DNA of 64,000 nt from Minwuia thermotolerans (GTDB lineage Bacteria > Pseudomonadota > Alphaproteobacteria > Minwuiales > Minwuiaceae): positions 474,702 through 538,701 of the forward strand of contig NZ_PIGG01000031.1 in the NCBI RefSeq assembly GCF_002924445.1. The letters are read 5' to 3'. The translations under genes and the position numbers were made by a program. How positions within the stretch are numbered: the stretch's first letter is position 1; each line of letters begins with the position of its first letter. A model generated the notes under the pieces. That model saw nothing but the letters and a program-made list of their open reading frames with translations. It was not told where the DNA came from and made no database searches. Of this stretch, positions 24,595 to 32,526 are shown one piece after another.

Positions 24595-26544
24595 ATGGCC
24601 AGCGACTACACTTGGGTTCCGACGCCGGAATACACCGACAACGCCAACCTGACCCGCTTCATCCGGGCTCTGGGCTGCGGCGACGAGGCCGAGCTGGTGC
24701 GCCGCTCGACGGAGGATCCCGACTGGTTCTGGAACGCGGCGATCGCGGAACTCGGCATACGTTTCGGCACACCCTACGAGAAGGTCATGGACGTCTCCGA
24801 GGGCCTGCCCTGGGCGAAGTGGTGCGTCGGCGGCACGATGAACTTTACCGACAATGTGCTCGACCGGCACCGCGGCACCCCCGTCTGGGACAAGGAGGCG
24901 ATCGTCTGGCACGGCGAGGACGATTCGGTCCGCCGTCTCACCTACGCCGAACTGGACGGGGAAGTCCGCAACCTGGCCGCGGGACTGACCGCGCTCGGCG
25001 TGAAGGCCGGCGACGCCGTCGGCGTCTACATGCCGATCCTGCCCGAGACCGTGGTCGCCTTCCTCGCGGTCTCGCGGATCGGCGCGATCATCTCGCCGCT
25101 TTTCTCCGGCTTCGGCGCGGAGGCGATCGTGAAGCGCATGAACGACGCCGGCGCCGTCGCCGCCATCACCGTCGACAGCGCCAGGCGCCGCGGCCAGGAC
25201 GTGCCGATGAAGCAGGTGATGGACGAGGCCGCTGCCGGCATTCCGACGCTGGCGCACATGATCGTGCTGCGAACGACCGGCGCTGACTGCCCGATGGTCG
25301 AAGGCCGTGACCACGACTGGCGCGATCTCGACCGTGCGGACGCCGACGCCGAACCGGTGCAGGTGCCGGCCGACCAGGCCATGATGATCGCCTACACCTC
25401 GGGCACCACCGGGCGGCCCAAGGGCGTGGTGCTGACCCACTGCGGCCTCGGCGTGAAGGGCGCCCTGGACTTCCATGTTTCCTTCGACCTGAAGCCGGAG
25501 GACCGGCTGCTGTGGCTGGCCGATTTCGGCTGGGTCACCGGCCCCTACTCGATGGCGGGCACGCTCTATACCGGCGCCACCTTCATTCTGGCCGAGGGCA
25601 CGCCGGACTGGCCCGACAAGGGGCGCATATGGCGCATCGCCGCCGAGCACGGCGCGACCTTCTTCGGCATCGCGCCGACCGCCGTGCGCGGGCTGATGCG
25701 CTACGGTCCGGAGGAGGTGCAGAAGCACGATCTCTCGAAAATCCGCATCCTGGCTTCCACCGGGGAGCCCTGGACCGAGGAAGCCTGGCTGTGGTTCGCC
25801 GAACACGCCGGCGACGGCGGCCGCTGCCCCATCATCAACGTCTGCGGCGGTACCGAGATCGGCGGCGGCTTCATTGCCGGCAACGTGCTGAATCCGCAGC
25901 GCGCCTGCTGCTTCGCCGGACCGCTGCCGGGCATGGGCACCGATATCGTCGACGGCCAGGGCCGGCCCGTGGGACCAGGCGAAGTGGGCGAACTGGTGCT
26001 GCGCAATCCTTCCATCGGCCTGTCGCGCGGCATCTGGAACGATCCGGAGCGCTATATCGAGACCTACTGGTCGATGTTCCCCAACCTGTGGCGGCACGGC
26101 GACTGGGCCAGCCGCGACGCGGACGGCCTGTGGTACGTCCACGGCCGCTCCGACGACACCATCCAGGTCGCCGGCAAGCGTGCCGGTCCCGCCGAGATCG
26201 AGGGACTGGTCATGGCGACCGGCAAGGTGGTGGAGGCCGCCGCCGTCGCCCTGCCCGATCCGATCAAGGGCGAGGCCGTGCTGATCGCCGCGATCCCGGC
26301 GCCGGGGGTGCAGGCCTCCGACGAGATCGCGGCGGAACTGTCAGCGGCAGTGGTCAAGGGCCTCGGCAAGGCGTTCCAGCCCAAGCGCATACTCTTCGTG
26401 GACGACCTGCCCAAGACGCGCTCGCTCAAGATCATGCGCCGGGTCATACGGGCCCTGGTTCTTGAAGAGAATCCGGGCGATCTGACCGCGCTCGCCAATC
26501 CGGACGCGATCGAGGCGGTGCGGCGGGCAGCAAAGGCTGCTTGA
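24595..26544 (+). CDS. acetyl-CoA synthetase-like AMP-binding enzyme
   Basis: A 649-residue ANL-superfamily ligase of acetyl-/propionyl-/acetoacetyl-CoA synthetase type, forming acyl-CoA from a short acid, ATP and CoA. I choose ATG 24595 because GGGGAGG precedes it. The P-loop YTSGTTGRPKG is near residue 267 and the core motif STGEPWTEEAW near 385. The C-terminal catalytic lysine is K612 in PKTRSLKIMRR. In most family members the residue before this lysine is Gly (SGK); here it is Leu. The lysine itself is kept, so activity is expected, but the local shape and recognition by an acetylating enzyme may differ. A thioesterase gene is divergent upstream. Confidence 0.9.
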   Translation: MASDYTWVPTPEYTDNANLTRFIRALGCGDEAELVRRSTEDPDWFWNAAIAELGIRFGTPYEKVMDVSEGLPWAKWCVGGTMNFTDNVLDRHRGTPVWDKEAIVWHGEDDSVRRLTYAELDGEVRNLAAGLTALGVKAGDAVGVYMPILPETVVAFLAVSRIGAIISPLFSGFGAEAIVKRMNDAGAVAAITVDSARRRGQDVPMKQVMDEAAAGIPTLAHMIVLRTTGADCPMVEGRDHDWRDLDRADADAEPVQVPADQAMMIAYTSGTTGRPKGVVLTHCGLGVKGALDFHVSFDLKPEDRLLWLADFGWVTGPYSMAGTLYTGATFILAEGTPDWPDKGRIWRIAAEHGATFFGIAPTAVRGLMRYGPEEVQKHDLSKIRILASTGEPWTEEAWLWFAEHAGDGGRCPIINVCGGTEIGGGFIAGNVLNPQRACCFAGPLPGMGTDIVDGQGRPVGPGEVGELVLRNPSIGLSRGIWNDPERYIETYWSMFPNLWRHGDWASRDADGLWYVHGRSDDTIQVAGKRAGPAEIEGLVMATGKVVEAAAVALPDPIKGEAVLIAAIPAPGVQASDEIAAELSAAVVKGLGKAFQPKRILFVDDLPKTRSLKIMRRVIRALVLEENPGDLTALANPDAIEAVRRAAKAA

Positions 26545-26878
26545 AATAGTGCACCGAAATTCGGCAGTGTATGTATTGCGTCATTTGGCGCGGGAGCGAA
26601 GTCGGATTGAGCACATTGCAGATGGGGAAACTGTGCTAATCTTGCATTAATCGAAATTCCGGCGCGGCCATCGGCCGTTTCCGGCAACAGGGTTTCTCCG
26701 GGCCTCTCCTCCCCAAACAGCGGCCGGAGAACACCGGCGCAGGGAACCTCCCCTCCCTCGCGCCAAAAATCAGGGACCCGCGGCCTTGTATCCGGCCGCG
26801 GGTCCCTGTTCGTTCCGGGACCGGCGCAAGGCCGGAGGCGATGGACAGGACCGCCGCTCGGCCCATATAAGGCGCACC
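26545..26878. other. 334-bp intergenic region before dapF
   Basis: No gene is seen. The first 100 bases are of lower GC and could hold a promoter for dapF, although no box pair stands out. A strong hairpin is at 26771-26808, and the 70 bases between it and dapF are the likely leader. Confidence 0.6.
26771..26808 (-). terminator. strong hairpin with A run on its left side (leftward terminator-like)
   Basis: CAGGGACCCGCGGCC (26771-26785) pairs perfectly over 15 bp with GGCCGCGGGTCCCTG (26794-26808), with an 8-base loop. The CCAAAAAT on the left would give a T run for a leftward transcript. Rightward it is followed only by TTCGTTCC. It may stop antisense transcription out of the dapF operon or weakly end the synthetase transcript. 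Confidence 0.6.
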
Positions 26879-27733
26879 ATGAATCCCCTGCCCTTCATAA
26901 AGATGCACGGTCTGGGCAACGACTTCGTCGTGCTGGACGCGCGTCGCCATTCGATCGCTCTGACCCCAGAGACGATCCGGCGGCTGGGCGACCGCCGCCG
27001 CGGCGTGGGGTTCGACCAGTTGCTCACCCTCCTGCCCAGCGACGACGCCGCGTGCTACATGCGGATCGACAATTCGGACGGCTCGTCCGCCGGCGCCTGC
27101 GGCAACGGCACGCGCTGCGTCGCCCGCCTCCTGCTGGAGGAAAGCGGCGCCGCGGAAGTCGGGATCGACAGTCCGGGCGGCCTGCTTCGCGCCCGCCGCG
27201 CGCCGGGAGGTCTGGTGACCGTCAACATGGGCGCGCCGCGTACCGGCTGGCGCGACGTGCCGCTGGCGCGTGAGATGGACACGCTCCACGTGGACCTCGC
27301 GGTCGAGGCCGGCGGCTGCCGGCTGAGCGACCCGGTGGCGCTGTCCATGGGCAACCCGCATGCGGTCTTCTTCGTCGACGATGCAGAGGCCGTGCCGCTG
27401 GAAGTCGTCGGACCGCTCGTCGAGCGCCACGAACTGTTTCCCGACCGCGCCAACTGTTCTGTGGCGAGCGTGCGCGCCGACGGTTCGATCCGGCTCAGGG
27501 TCTTCGAACGCGGCGCGGGCATCACCCAGGCCTGCGGCTCGGGCACCTGTGCGACCTACGCTGCCGCGCGCCTGCGCGATCTGGTCCAGGGCCCGGCGCG
27601 TATCGACCTGGATGGCGGACCGCTGTGGATGGACATGAACGACCAGGGCGAGATCCTGATGACCGGCCCGGCGAGCCTCAGCTATCGCGGCGAGATCGAC
27701 GCGGAAATGCTCGCCGGCGCGGAGGCGGCATGA
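26879..27733 (+). CDS. dapF: diaminopimelate epimerase
   Basis: Converts LL- to meso-diaminopimelate for lysine and peptidoglycan synthesis, without a cofactor. The 284-residue protein opens with the family signature KMHGLGNDFVVLD. The two catalytic cysteines are Cys74 in GACGNGTRC and Cys219 in ACGSGTCATYAA, related by the internal two-fold repeat. I choose ATG 26879 because the conserved sequence begins just after it. Its stop overlaps the mtaB start (ATGA), making it first in a coupled run dapF-mtaB-ftsY-yciB-DUF3445. Confidence 0.97.
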   Translation: MNPLPFIKMHGLGNDFVVLDARRHSIALTPETIRRLGDRRRGVGFDQLLTLLPSDDAACYMRIDNSDGSSAGACGNGTRCVARLLLEESGAAEVGIDSPGGLLRARRAPGGLVTVNMGAPRTGWRDVPLAREMDTLHVDLAVEAGGCRLSDPVALSMGNPHAVFFVDDAEAVPLEVVGPLVERHELFPDRANCSVASVRADGSIRLRVFERGAGITQACGSGTCATYAAARLRDLVQGPARIDLDGGPLWMDMNDQGEILMTGPASLSYRGEIDAEMLAGAEAA

Positions 27734-28974
27734 CCGGTCCCGAGATCGTCACCTTCGGCTGCCGGCTCAACGCCTACGAATCCGAAGTCATGCGCGGGCA
27801 CCCGACCCTGGCCGGACGCGACGACGTGGTCGTGGTCAACACCTGCGCCGTCACCGCCGAAGCCGAGCGCCAGGCGCGCCAGACCATCCGCCGCCTGCGC
27901 CGGGAGCACCCGGGGGCGGAGATTGTCGTCACCGGCTGCGCGGCGCAGATCGCGCCCGAGAGCTGGGCCGCCATGCCCGAGGTCAGCCGCGTCGTCGGCA
28001 ACCGGGAGAAGCTGGAGGCCCGCTCCTTCCTGAACGGGCGCAACGAGCCGATCCTGGTCGACGACATCATGACGGTGGAGGAAACCGCCGGGCACCTGAT
28101 CGAGGGTTTCGACGGCCGCGCCCGCGCCTTCCTGCAGGTCCAGAACGGCTGTGACCACCGCTGCACCTTCTGCATCATTCCCTTTGGCCGCGGCAATTCA
28201 CGCTCGGCCCCGGTCGGCCAGGTGGTCGACGAGGCGCGCAAGCTGATCGCCGGAGGCGTGCGCGAGATCGTGCTGACCGGCGTCGACATCACCTCCTACG
28301 GCCCCGACCTGCCGGGCCGGCCGACCCTTGGCCAGCTCTGCCGGCGGCTGCTCGCCCAGATCCCGCAACTGGAGCGGCTCCGGCTCTCCTCCATCGACCC
28401 GGTCGAGGTGGACGACGATCTCTGGCGGCTGATCGCGGAGGAGCCGCGGCTTATGCCGCACCTGCACCTCTCGCTGCAGGCGGGCGACGACATGGTCCTG
28501 AAGCGCATGAAGCGCCGTCACGACCGCGACGACGCCGTCCGTTTCTGCGAACGGGCGCGGGCGCTCCGTCCCGGCATCGTCTTCGGCGCCGATCTGATCG
28601 CGGGTTTCCCGACCGAGACGGAGGCCATGTTCCGCAACACCCTGAACCTCGTCGACGACTGTGGCCTGACCTGGCTGCATGTCTTCCCCTATTCGGAACG
28701 CCCCGGCACGCCGGCGGCGAAGATGCCTGCGGTGGCGAAGGCCGAACGCAAGGAGCGCGCGGCGCGATTGCGCGAGAAGGGCGCTGCGGCCGCGGCGGCA
28801 CACCTCGCCGAACAGGTCGGCCGGCCGATCGAGGTGCTGGTCGAGCGCGACCGGCGCGGGCATTCCGCACACTTCGCCGCCGTCGAACTGGACCGCGACG
28901 CCGAGCCGGGCCAGATCGTCCGCGCCCGCGGCGCCTCGGTGAGCGGCGAGACCCTGCTGGCGGAGGCGGCCTGA
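27730..28974 (+). CDS. mtaB: tRNA N6-threonylcarbamoyladenosine(37) methylthiotransferase MtaB
   Basis: Radical-SAM enzyme that adds a methylthio group to t6A37 in tRNA. The 414-residue protein has the N-terminal methylthiotransferase domain with cysteines in TFGCRLN, VNTCAVT and VTGCAAQ, binding one Fe4S4. The radical-SAM motif is NGCDHRCTFCIIPFGRG, binding the second. The C-terminus contains a short TRAM-like region. FGCRLN rather than a GCQMN sequence points to MtaB instead of MiaB. The start overlaps the dapF stop, and the stop TGA shares a base with the ftsY ATG, so translation is coupled along the operon. Confidence 0.93.
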   Translation: MTGPEIVTFGCRLNAYESEVMRGHPTLAGRDDVVVVNTCAVTAEAERQARQTIRRLRREHPGAEIVVTGCAAQIAPESWAAMPEVSRVVGNREKLEARSFLNGRNEPILVDDIMTVEETAGHLIEGFDGRARAFLQVQNGCDHRCTFCIIPFGRGNSRSAPVGQVVDEARKLIAGGVREIVLTGVDITSYGPDLPGRPTLGQLCRRLLAQIPQLERLRLSSIDPVEVDDDLWRLIAEEPRLMPHLHLSLQAGDDMVLKRMKRRHDRDDAVRFCERARALRPGIVFGADLIAGFPTETEAMFRNTLNLVDDCGLTWLHVFPYSERPGTPAAKMPAVAKAERKERAARLREKGAAAAAAHLAEQVGRPIEVLVERDRRGHSAHFAAVELDRDAEPGQIVRARGASVSGETLLAEAA

Positions 28975-29909
28975 TGGCGGACGGCGAACGCAAGGGCTGG
29001 TTCGGCCGGCTCCGCTCCGGCCTCGCCAAATCGGCGAGCCAGCTTACCGGCAACATCTCGGCGCTGTTCACCAAGCGCAAGCTGGACGACGAGGCGCTGG
29101 AGGACCTGGAGGACGTACTGATCCGCGCGGACCTGGGCGTCCAGGCGGCGGGCCGCATCACCCGGGAAATCGCGCGGACCCGCTACGACAAGGACGTCGA
29201 CGAAGGCGAGATCCGCGAAGCCCTGGCCACCGAAGTCGCGAAGACGCTGGAACCGGTAGCGCGGCCGCTGGAGATCGACCCGGCCGCGAAGCCGCACGTG
29301 GTCCTCGTGGTCGGCGTCAACGGCACGGGCAAGACGACGACGATCGGCAAGATCGCCCACCACGAGCGTGGCAATGGCCGCAAGGTGGTGCTCTGCGCCG
29401 GCGATACATTCCGGGCTGCCGCCATCGAACAGCTGAAGATCTGGGGCGAGCGCACGGGCGCAGAGGTCATCGCCCGCGACCAGGGCGCGGACGCGGCCGG
29501 CCTCGCCTTCGACGCGCTGAAGACGGCGCGGGAACAGGCCGCGGACCTCCTGCTGATCGATACGGCCGGGCGGCTGCAGAACAAGGCCAACCTGATGGCC
29601 GAACTGGAGAAGATCGTCCGCGTGCTGAAGAAGCAGGACGAGACCGCGCCGCATTCGGTGCTGCTGGTGCTCGACGCGACGACCGGCCAGAACGCGGTCA
29701 ATCAGGTGGAGGTCTTCCAGCAGGTCTGCAACGTGACCGGGCTTGTCATGACCAAGCTGGATGGGACCGCCCGCGGCGGCGTCCTGGTGGCCGTGGCCGA
29801 GAAGTTCGGACTGCCGGTCCACTACATCGGCGTCGGCGAACAGGCCGAGGACCTGAAACCATTCGACGCGCGCGACTTCGCCCGCGCACTCTGCGGCGTG
29901 GGAGACTGA
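28974..29909 (+). CDS. ftsY: signal recognition particle receptor FtsY
   Basis: GTPase that receives SRP-ribosome complexes at the membrane for cotranslational insertion. The protein has 311 residues. The N domain (about 1-95) precedes the G domain with the P-loop GVNGTGKTTT, DTFRAAAIEQL, DTAGRLQNKANL and TKLDGTARGG. The acidic A domain of E. coli FtsY is missing; only a short basic, amphipathic N-terminus remains (GWFGRLRSGLAKSASQLTG), which in other bacteria is enough for membrane binding. Position downstream of dapF-mtaB is common in alphaproteobacteria. Confidence 0.96.
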   Translation: MADGERKGWFGRLRSGLAKSASQLTGNISALFTKRKLDDEALEDLEDVLIRADLGVQAAGRITREIARTRYDKDVDEGEIREALATEVAKTLEPVARPLEIDPAAKPHVVLVVGVNGTGKTTTIGKIAHHERGNGRKVVLCAGDTFRAAAIEQLKIWGERTGAEVIARDQGADAAGLAFDALKTAREQAADLLLIDTAGRLQNKANLMAELEKIVRVLKKQDETAPHSVLLVLDATTGQNAVNQVEVFQQVCNVTGLVMTKLDGTARGGVLVAVAEKFGLPVHYIGVGEQAEDLKPFDARDFARALCGVGD

Positions 29910-29912
29910 ACG

Positions 29913-30560
29913 ATGAGCGAGACCGCCGTGAAGCCGCGCCGCCGCCATATGGGCCAGGGCCTGAAGGTCGCGACCGAGGTCGGTCCTCTCGGCGTCTTTT
30001 TCCTGGTCAACAGCCAGTCGCACAACATCTTCGGCAATGCCGAGCCGCAGAACATCTTCTGGGCCACCGGCGCCTTCATGATCGCCATCGCGATCTCGCT
30101 GGCCGTCGCCATCTCCATCGAGCGCCGGCCGCCGGTGATGCCGCTGGTCTCCGGTGTACTGGTTCTGATCATGGGCGGGCTGACTCTCTATCTGCAGGAT
30201 GAGCTTTTCATCAAGCTGAAGCCCACCATCGTGAATTCGATGTTCGCCGCCGCACTGCTGGCCGGACTCGCCTTCGGCCAGCTCTTCCTGAAGTACATTT
30301 TCGGCGCTGCCTTCTCCCTCTCGGACAAGGGCTGGCGCGTCCTGACCTGGCGCTGGGCAGGCTTCTTCGTCTTCCTGGCCATCGTCAACGAGATCGTCTG
30401 GCGCAGCTTCTCCACCGATCTGTGGGTCAGCTTCAAGGTCTTCGGCATCATGCCGATCACCATCGCCTTCGCGCTGTGGCAGATGCGGGTGGTCTACCGT
30501 TATCAGATGGACCCGGAGACCGGAGAGAAGTCCGTCGAGGGGTCCGGGGGCGGGTCGTGA
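29913..30560 (+). CDS. yciB: inner membrane-spanning protein YciB (septation protein A family)
   Basis: A 215-residue polytopic inner-membrane protein of the YciB/IspZ family, linked to cell envelope and division in other bacteria. The pattern EVGPLGVFFLVNSQ, IFWATGAFMIAIA, LQDELFIKLKPTIVNSMFA, GWRVLTWRWAGFFVFLAIVNEIVWR is characteristic, with five to six membrane helices. A basic cytoplasmic head (KPRRRH) precedes the first helix. It follows ftsY by three bases and its stop overlaps the next GTG (GTGA). Both neighbours and spacing support a single transcript. Confidence 0.92.
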   Translation: MSETAVKPRRRHMGQGLKVATEVGPLGVFFLVNSQSHNIFGNAEPQNIFWATGAFMIAIAISLAVAISIERRPPVMPLVSGVLVLIMGGLTLYLQDELFIKLKPTIVNSMFAAALLAGLAFGQLFLKYIFGAAFSLSDKGWRVLTWRWAGFFVFLAIVNEIVWRSFSTDLWVSFKVFGIMPITIAFALWQMRVVYRYQMDPETGEKSVEGSGGGS

Positions 30561-31438
30561 TTCCCTATTTCCCGGCCGAAGGCGGAGAATACCGCCTGTC
30601 GCTGGGACTGAAGGTTCTGCAGCCTGCCGCCTGGATCGAAATCGACTCGAATTTCGCTTCGGAAACTGCTGAAAAGAAACGACTTCTGATCGAGAACCGG
30701 AACGGGGTCTTCCTCGCCCTTCCCGGTTCCGAGGCCGGCCAGGCCGAATTGATCGAGACCCTCTCGGCCCACCTCCTCGAGCATCATGCTGACCGCTACA
30801 GCCACACCTCGGAGGGCCTGCGCGTGGCTGCCACCGGCGAGACGGTACAGCCGGACCCCGCCGCGCCGCTGACGGCGGCCGCGAGCCTGGTCCAGGAAGA
30901 CGTCCTGCTGCTCCAGCCCTCGTCCGAGGGCCATCGCCTGGTCGCCGGCCTGCTCGGCTTCCCGACGCGCTGGCGGCTCGCCGACAAGATGGGCAAGGCG
31001 CTGGCCGGCATCCACGAACCCGTGCCCGGTTACGCCGACCGCCTGTCGCGGCAGATGGACCGGCTGTTCGCCGCTCTCACGCCCGAGCGGCTGCTCTGGC
31101 GGCTGAACTTCTCCCTGCTGGACAACCCGTCCCTGCATCAGCCGGGCGGCCATAACGATCCGAACGCCGGCCGCGGGCTCACAGCCGGCAATATCGGCGA
31201 GAAACTCTGGTTCCGTGTGGAGCGTCAGACGCTTCGGCTGCTGCCGAAGACGGACACGACGGTGTTCACCGTCCGCATTCACCAGGCGCGTCTGCGGGAT
31301 GTTGTCACGACGCCGGAACGCGCCCGCGACCTCGCCGCGGCCATCGACGGCATGTCGGAGGGGATGCGCCGCTACAAGTCGATCCCCGGATTCGAGGCGC
31401 CGCTCAAGGCCTGGCTGGCGGTGGTGGCAGAAGGATAA
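30557..31438 (+). CDS. DUF3445 protein, heme-dependent oxidative N-demethylase alpha-like
   Basis: A 293-residue soluble protein of the DUF3445 family. Members include the heme-containing catalytic subunit of dimethylamine monooxygenase, which demethylates secondary amines. Visible family-type segments are ENRNGVFLALPGS, LVQEDVLLLQPS, KALAGIHEPVPGYADRLSRQMDRLF, LWRLNFSLLDNPSLHQ and LRLLPKTDTTVFTVRIHQ. The start is GTG 30557, overlapping the yciB stop. The reductase and small subunits known for dimethylamine monooxygenase are not nearby, so another role or distant partners must be assumed. The heme ligand cannot be confirmed by eye. A two-hairpin repeat follows and probably ends transcription. 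Confidence 0.78.
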   Translation: MIPYFPAEGGEYRLSLGLKVLQPAAWIEIDSNFASETAEKKRLLIENRNGVFLALPGSEAGQAELIETLSAHLLEHHADRYSHTSEGLRVAATGETVQPDPAAPLTAAASLVQEDVLLLQPSSEGHRLVAGLLGFPTRWRLADKMGKALAGIHEPVPGYADRLSRQMDRLFAALTPERLLWRLNFSLLDNPSLHQPGGHNDPNAGRGLTAGNIGEKLWFRVERQTLRLLPKTDTTVFTVRIHQARLRDVVTTPERARDLAAAIDGMSEGMRRYKSIPGFEAPLKAWLAVVAEG

Positions 31439-31442
31439 TAAA

Positions 31443-31512
31443 TGGCGTCCTGGGGCTTGACCCCAGGACCCAGTCCTTTGGTTCGCTGGGCCCTTGGATC
31501 AAGTCCAAGGGC
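31443..31512. repeat. two-hairpin intergenic repeat, copy 2
   Basis: Copy of the element at 19418. Stem 1 is TCCTGGGG/CCCCAGGA (31448-31468) with loop CTTGA. Stem 2 is GCCCTTGGA/TCCAAGGGC (31490-31512) with loop TCAAG. It again fills a convergent gene junction, right after one stop codon and just before the other. The two stems keep the same order and spacing. Confidence 0.8.
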
Positions 31513-31523
31513 GCCGATGTCAA

Positions 31524-32459
31524 TCACGCCGACAGCCACCCGGCCACCACATCGCGGAGCTGGTGGCGCTGGTTCTCCAGAAGCAGCGAATGCGTGCCGC
31601 CGCCGATCATGGTGAAGCGCCGCTCCGCCGTGCCGGTCAGCCGGGAAAAGACTTCCAGCCCCTGCTCCGGCGTCGTCTCCCGGTCCCATTCGCCCACCAC
31701 CACCATCGTCGGGCAGCGGATCCGGCCGGGATCATAGGTCGGATCGCCCTTCAGCCAGTGCTGCTGCACGTCCTTGACCACGCCGGTCGGGGCCCGCAGA
31801 CGCGGCGGATCGTGACGGACCGATTCCGGATCCGTGGCCACCGCCGCCTCCGCCCAGGCGCGGAGGCGCTCGGCGGGTGCGATCGCGTCCCGCTGGGCGT
31901 CGTCCAGGTCCACGGTCCAGCGCTTGACGATGGCATCGGCATCGACCGTGCGGTAAGCCCCGAGCTGGCCCGGGACCGCGATCTGGACATTGCCCGACCG
32001 CAGCCAGAGCGCGCCGGCCAGCACCAGCCGCCGGATCTTCTCCGGCAGGTCGCCGGCGACCTGCCCCCCGATCGCGGTGCCCCAGGAATAGCCGAGGAGG
32101 TCGAGTTGCCCGACGCCGCGTTCGGCCAGGATGAAGTCGATCACGCGTTTCACGTCGCCGACGGCCTCGGCCGTATCGACAATGGGGCCGTTGGCCTCGG
32201 CGGCCTGGTCCATCTCAGGCGGGCGGTCCGCGACGCCATAGCCCAGAAGGTCGACGCACCAGGCGTCGAAGCCCCGACCCGCCATCCAGTCCAGCCAGGA
32301 AACGCCTTCGACGGGGTAGTCGAACATGATCGTGGATGGATAGGTCGCGCCATGGACGAACAGCACCGGCGGGCCCGAACCGCCGCGCTTGTTGCGGACC
32401 AGGACGTTCAGCCCCTTGCGTCCGCTCGCCACACTGTGATCGGTCGCCGTTACCGTCAT
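31524..32459 (-). CDS. alpha/beta hydrolase
   Basis: A 311-residue alpha/beta-hydrolase-fold enzyme. Visible are the oxyanion segment FVHGATYP, the nucleophile elbow GYSWGTA with catalytic Ser, the acid region GEWDRETTPEQG and the catalytic His in GGGTHSLLLE. There is no signal peptide, so it is cytoplasmic. The substrate is unknown; esterase, lactonase or C-C hydrolase are possible. It converges on the DUF3445 gene and diverges from a beta-lactamase-fold hydrolase gene, sharing a 67-base upstream region with it. Confidence 0.88.
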   Translation of the reverse strand: MTVTATDHSVASGRKGLNVLVRNKRGGSGPPVLFVHGATYPSTIMFDYPVEGVSWLDWMAGRGFDAWCVDLLGYGVADRPPEMDQAAEANGPIVDTAEAVGDVKRVIDFILAERGVGQLDLLGYSWGTAIGGQVAGDLPEKIRRLVLAGALWLRSGNVQIAVPGQLGAYRTVDADAIVKRWTVDLDDAQRDAIAPAERLRAWAEAAVATDPESVRHDPPRLRAPTGVVKDVQQHWLKGDPTYDPGRIRCPTMVVVGEWDRETTPEQGLEVFSRLTGTAERRFTMIGGGTHSLLLENQRHQLRDVVAGWLSA

Positions 32460-32526
32460 TTCGTCCCCCTGCCTTTCATGACGGCGCCGATTGTCACATG
32501 ATTGGGCCGCGCTACGGGAGGCGGAA

